From Micrococcales bacterium (lineage in GTDB: Bacteria > Actinomycetota > Actinomycetes > S36-B12 > UBA5976), in the NCBI GenBank assembly GCA_024640585.1, contig JAHEEQ010000041.1:1-8079 (forward strand): a stretch of DNA of 8,079 nucleotides, in the 5' to 3' direction. Shown here piece after piece: positions 6,049-8,079 of the stretch; the first letter of the stretch is position 1; the number at the start of each line of letters is the position of its first letter. A program made the translations under genes and the position numbers. The notes below the pieces were generated by a model. That model was not told where the DNA came from. It was given only the letters and a program-made list of their open reading frames with translations, and did not search any database.

Positions 6049-6843
6049 ATGACCAAAATCGATGCAAGTTCAGGCTCAAATTCTCCGCTGACCAAAGTCC
6101 CTCAAGTCACCCTTATATTCTGGGTTATTAAGTTGCTATCCACCACTGTAGGTGAGAGTTTCGCTGATTACCTAAGTGGCACACTTAAGTTTGGATTATT
6201 AAAAACTACCTGGGTAATGGGATTAGTAATGATCGGATTACTAATTTGGCAAATATTAGGTTCAAAGTACTCGCCTTCGGTTTACTGGTTAACAGTCGTA
6301 TCGGTCAGCATCGGAGGCACGCTGCTGACCGATACCCTCACAGACAAAATTGAATTTCCTTTAATCTACTCATCATCGATTTTCGCAATCTTTTTAATCA
6401 TGATTTTCGCTTTATGGTATCAATCTGAAAAAACTATTGAAATGAAAAGCATCAACTCTAGAAAAAGAGAGATCTACTACTGGTCTGCAATTCTCACAAC
6501 ATTTGCTCTCGGCACAGCTGCTGGAGACTTAGTGTCAGAAGAAATCGGGTTGGGATACGCAAAGACGGCTTTGCTTACAATTGGAATTATTTCGTTGCTA
6601 GTCTTTTTTTGGAAAGTAAATGTCTTGACAGGCGTGGCAATATTCTGGCCAACTTATATCCTCACAAGACCACTTGGCGCATCTTTAGGCGACTATCTAA
6701 CCCAGTCAAAAGCACACGGTGGTCTGAACCTCGGTCCAACACTTGTCAGTTTTGTTTTTCTTGCAGTTGGTATTTCACTGGTTACATATTTGTCGATTTC
6801 TAAATCTGACCAGTTTGAAAAGACTGCTATTCCATCAATCTAA
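6049..6843 (+). CDS. DUF347 / COG4705 four-repeat integral membrane protein, function unknown
   Basis: 264 residues in about eight membrane helices, built from four repeats of a helix pair with a polar Gly/Asp motif inside the membrane: TTVGESFADYL (32-42), GGTLLTDTLTD (89-99), LGTAAGDLVSE (154-164) and RPLGASLGDYL (207-217). The opening KVPQVTLIFWVIKLLSTTVGE is the signature of the 'uncharacterised membrane-anchored protein' family whose repeat is named DUF347. No function is established; four acidic or Asp motifs lining one core would suit a metal or cation pathway, but that is speculation. ATG at 6049 is the only sensible start before the first helix; the first 16 residues are polar and probably cytoplasmic. 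The stop codon overlaps that of the convergent FAD oxidoreductase gene (shared bases 6840-6843), so there is no room for a terminator between the two. Confidence 0.85.
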   Translation: MTKIDASSGSNSPLTKVPQVTLIFWVIKLLSTTVGESFADYLSGTLKFGLLKTTWVMGLVMIGLLIWQILGSKYSPSVYWLTVVSVSIGGTLLTDTLTDKIEFPLIYSSSIFAIFLIMIFALWYQSEKTIEMKSINSRKREIYYWSAILTTFALGTAAGDLVSEEIGLGYAKTALLTIGIISLLVFFWKVNVLTGVAIFWPTYILTRPLGASLGDYLTQSKAHGGLNLGPTLVSFVFLAVGISLVTYLSISKSDQFEKTAIPSI

Positions 6844-8079
6844 ACATGACCTACAAATGGGCTAAACATTTGCGCCGCAACACTTGGTCTGCTTGTTAGG
6901 TTCTCTTCAATATCTGCCAAACCCATAACTCTTAGGCCAACGTTTGCGCCCAACCAGCGAACAGGTTCGTATTCCCACTTTCGCTTCTCTCTATTAATCC
7001 AAGGTAAGCGTTGTCTATGGGAATCGATACCTGAAATCTTTTCGGCAATCGTGAGTCCTGCAAGTGCTGAAGTACCTACTCCATCACCTACATAACTTCC
7101 ACCACTTGCAATCCGCGAAGTTTCGTCAATGTCGACTCGGGCGTACCAGTCGCGTGGAATGCCCAGTGGCCCACCCCAGGTGTGTGTTGTTTGGTATTCC
7201 TTGATCATGGGAAAGATCTCATCCAAAACTATTCGTATCTCTTTATGCACTTTGGCATTTTGATCCAGTTCTGGAGAAATGCGACTTCCAAAGTGGTAAG
7301 GAGCACCTCTTCCACCGAATGCAAATCTATTGTCGGCAGTGCGCTGTCCGTAAATCAGAAGATGTCGCAAATCTGCAAAAGTTTCACCTTTCAATCCAAT
7401 TTCGTTCCAAACAGATTCAGGTAATGGTTCTGTAGCAATCATGAGAGAATAAACTGGAATTACATCACGTGCAAATTTCTTGAAATTAACCGTGTAAGCC
7501 TCAGTAGCTCGTATCACCCAATCAGTCTTCACTTTGAACGAGTTAACTGAAACTTCGTGCGAAGAAAATTCTGTGACAGCTGATTGCTCAAATATTCGGA
7601 CACCTCGCGTTTTAAGCTCTGCAACTAGTCCTTGAACAAGTTTTGCAGGTTGGACACGAGCACAGTTTGGTGTAAATACAGCACCTAATTGATTTGTGAA
7701 TTGATAACGACTTGAAAATTCAGATTTGGAGATGAACCGGTAGTCCTCTTCCCCAAAGCCCCATTCTTGCCAATAATTCATTTCTGCCTGAGCGCGTTTT
7801 AATTGCGCCTCATTTCTTGCGATATTTAGACTTCCCTCATATGCCCAACCGCAATCAATTCCTAATTTTGAAATAACATCACCACATCGAACGACATTTG
7901 CATTCATTTCTTGTTGAAGTTCAATCGCTGAATTCCGATTGCTATTTTTTGCGACTTTTTCCATGTCTGATGGGAATAAAGCTGAAAGCCACCCACCGTT
8001 TCGACCAGACGCGCCAAAACCTGCATAGTTCGCCTCAAGGATGGTCACGTCCAAATTTGGTGCTAGTTCGGTCAACCAA
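6840..8079 (-). CDS. FAD-dependent oxidoreductase, DadA/PuuB-like (DAO family), N terminus outside the window
   Basis: 412 residues are visible. It is an FAD-linked oxidase or dehydrogenase of amines or amino acids, cytoplasmic or membrane-associated; gamma-glutamylputrescine oxidase-like enzymes are the nearest familiar group. The reading frame is open to the right edge (…WLTELAPNLDVTILEA), so the GxGxxG part of the Rossmann fold, some 20-30 residues, lies beyond it. The Glu of ILEA is where FAD ribose binds in this fold. It is followed by GFGASGRNGGWL, the second FAD loop typical of the DAO/PuuB branch. GGSYVGDGVGTSALAG towards the C terminus is the final FAD-contacting glycine-rich turn. 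The C-terminal RPSVAAQMFSPFVGH stretch extends past the core fold. There is no frameshift or internal stop. The substrate cannot be decided; sarcosine, proline or glutamylputrescine relatives all share these motifs. It ends inside the stop codon of the DUF347 gene. Confidence 0.88.
   Translation of the reverse strand, partial: WLTELAPNLDVTILEANYAGFGASGRNGGWLSALFPSDMEKVAKNSNRNSAIELQQEMNANVVRCGDVISKLGIDCGWAYEGSLNIARNEAQLKRAQAEMNYWQEWGFGEEDYRFISKSEFSSRYQFTNQLGAVFTPNCARVQPAKLVQGLVAELKTRGVRIFEQSAVTEFSSHEVSVNSFKVKTDWVIRATEAYTVNFKKFARDVIPVYSLMIATEPLPESVWNEIGLKGETFADLRHLLIYGQRTADNRFAFGGRGAPYHFGSRISPELDQNAKVHKEIRIVLDEIFPMIKEYQTTHTWGGPLGIPRDWYARVDIDETSRIASGGSYVGDGVGTSALAGLTIAEKISGIDSHRQRLPWINREKRKWEYEPVRWLGANVGLRVMGLADIEENLTSRPSVAAQMFSPFVGHV

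Noticed and set aside
8073..8075. TTG as the start of the FAD oxidoreductase
   Set aside because: The frame continues upstream (a Trp codon precedes it) and the FAD-binding N terminus is missing, so the true start lies outside the window.

Overview
The window looks like chromosomal DNA of a low-GC, streamlined actinobacterium. Freshwater acI / Nanopelagicales-type lineages are the best guess, but I infer this from gene content and style rather than from a marker gene. The clues are moderate-to-low GC, short intergenic gaps, overlapping genes, a tRNA gene without an encoded CCA end, two start codons preceded at 6 nt by a TANNNT box (typical of leaderless mRNAs), and actinobacterial-looking versions of the uracil permease and a DadA-type FAD oxidoreductase.

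Layout, left to right. (a) 1-687, minus: a two-gene unit with a DedA/VTT-like membrane protein followed by the first 42 codons of a family-1 glycoside hydrolase (beta-glucosidase). The second gene overlaps the first by 8 bp and runs off the left edge. (b) 784-1752, plus: an exported protein made of two copies of an unrecognised four-cysteine domain. (c) 1757-2029, minus: the C-terminal end of L-serine dehydratase, cut off exactly at the 3' end of a CAU-anticodon tRNA gene (2030-2104, minus). It is a remnant and probably marks a recombination scar. (d) 2197-3573, minus: an exported, possibly beta-propeller-like protein with a strong ribosome binding site and a textbook terminator. (e) 3668-4933, minus, and 5162-5938, plus: a divergent pair, a UraA-type uracil permease and an exported alpha-carbonic anhydrase with all catalytic residues. 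They share a 228-bp spacer holding several inverted repeats, and each ends in a hairpin terminator. (f) 6049-6843, plus: a four-repeat DUF347/COG4705 membrane protein of unknown function, probably leaderless. (g) 6840-8079, minus: a DadA/PuuB-like FAD oxidoreductase lacking its N terminus at the right edge; its stop codon overlaps that of the DUF347 gene.

Functionally this is mostly scavenging and envelope biology: sugar hydrolysis, uracil import, extracytoplasmic CO2/bicarbonate interconversion, amine or amino-acid oxidation, and two exported proteins of unknown role. I do not see a defence system, CRISPR array, phage module, integrase or IS element. The points most worth a second look are the serine-dehydratase/tRNA junction, the duplicated cysteine-domain protein, and the inverted repeats between the permease and the carbonic anhydrase, above all a perfect 22-bp palindrome just before the carbonic anhydrase ribosome binding site.
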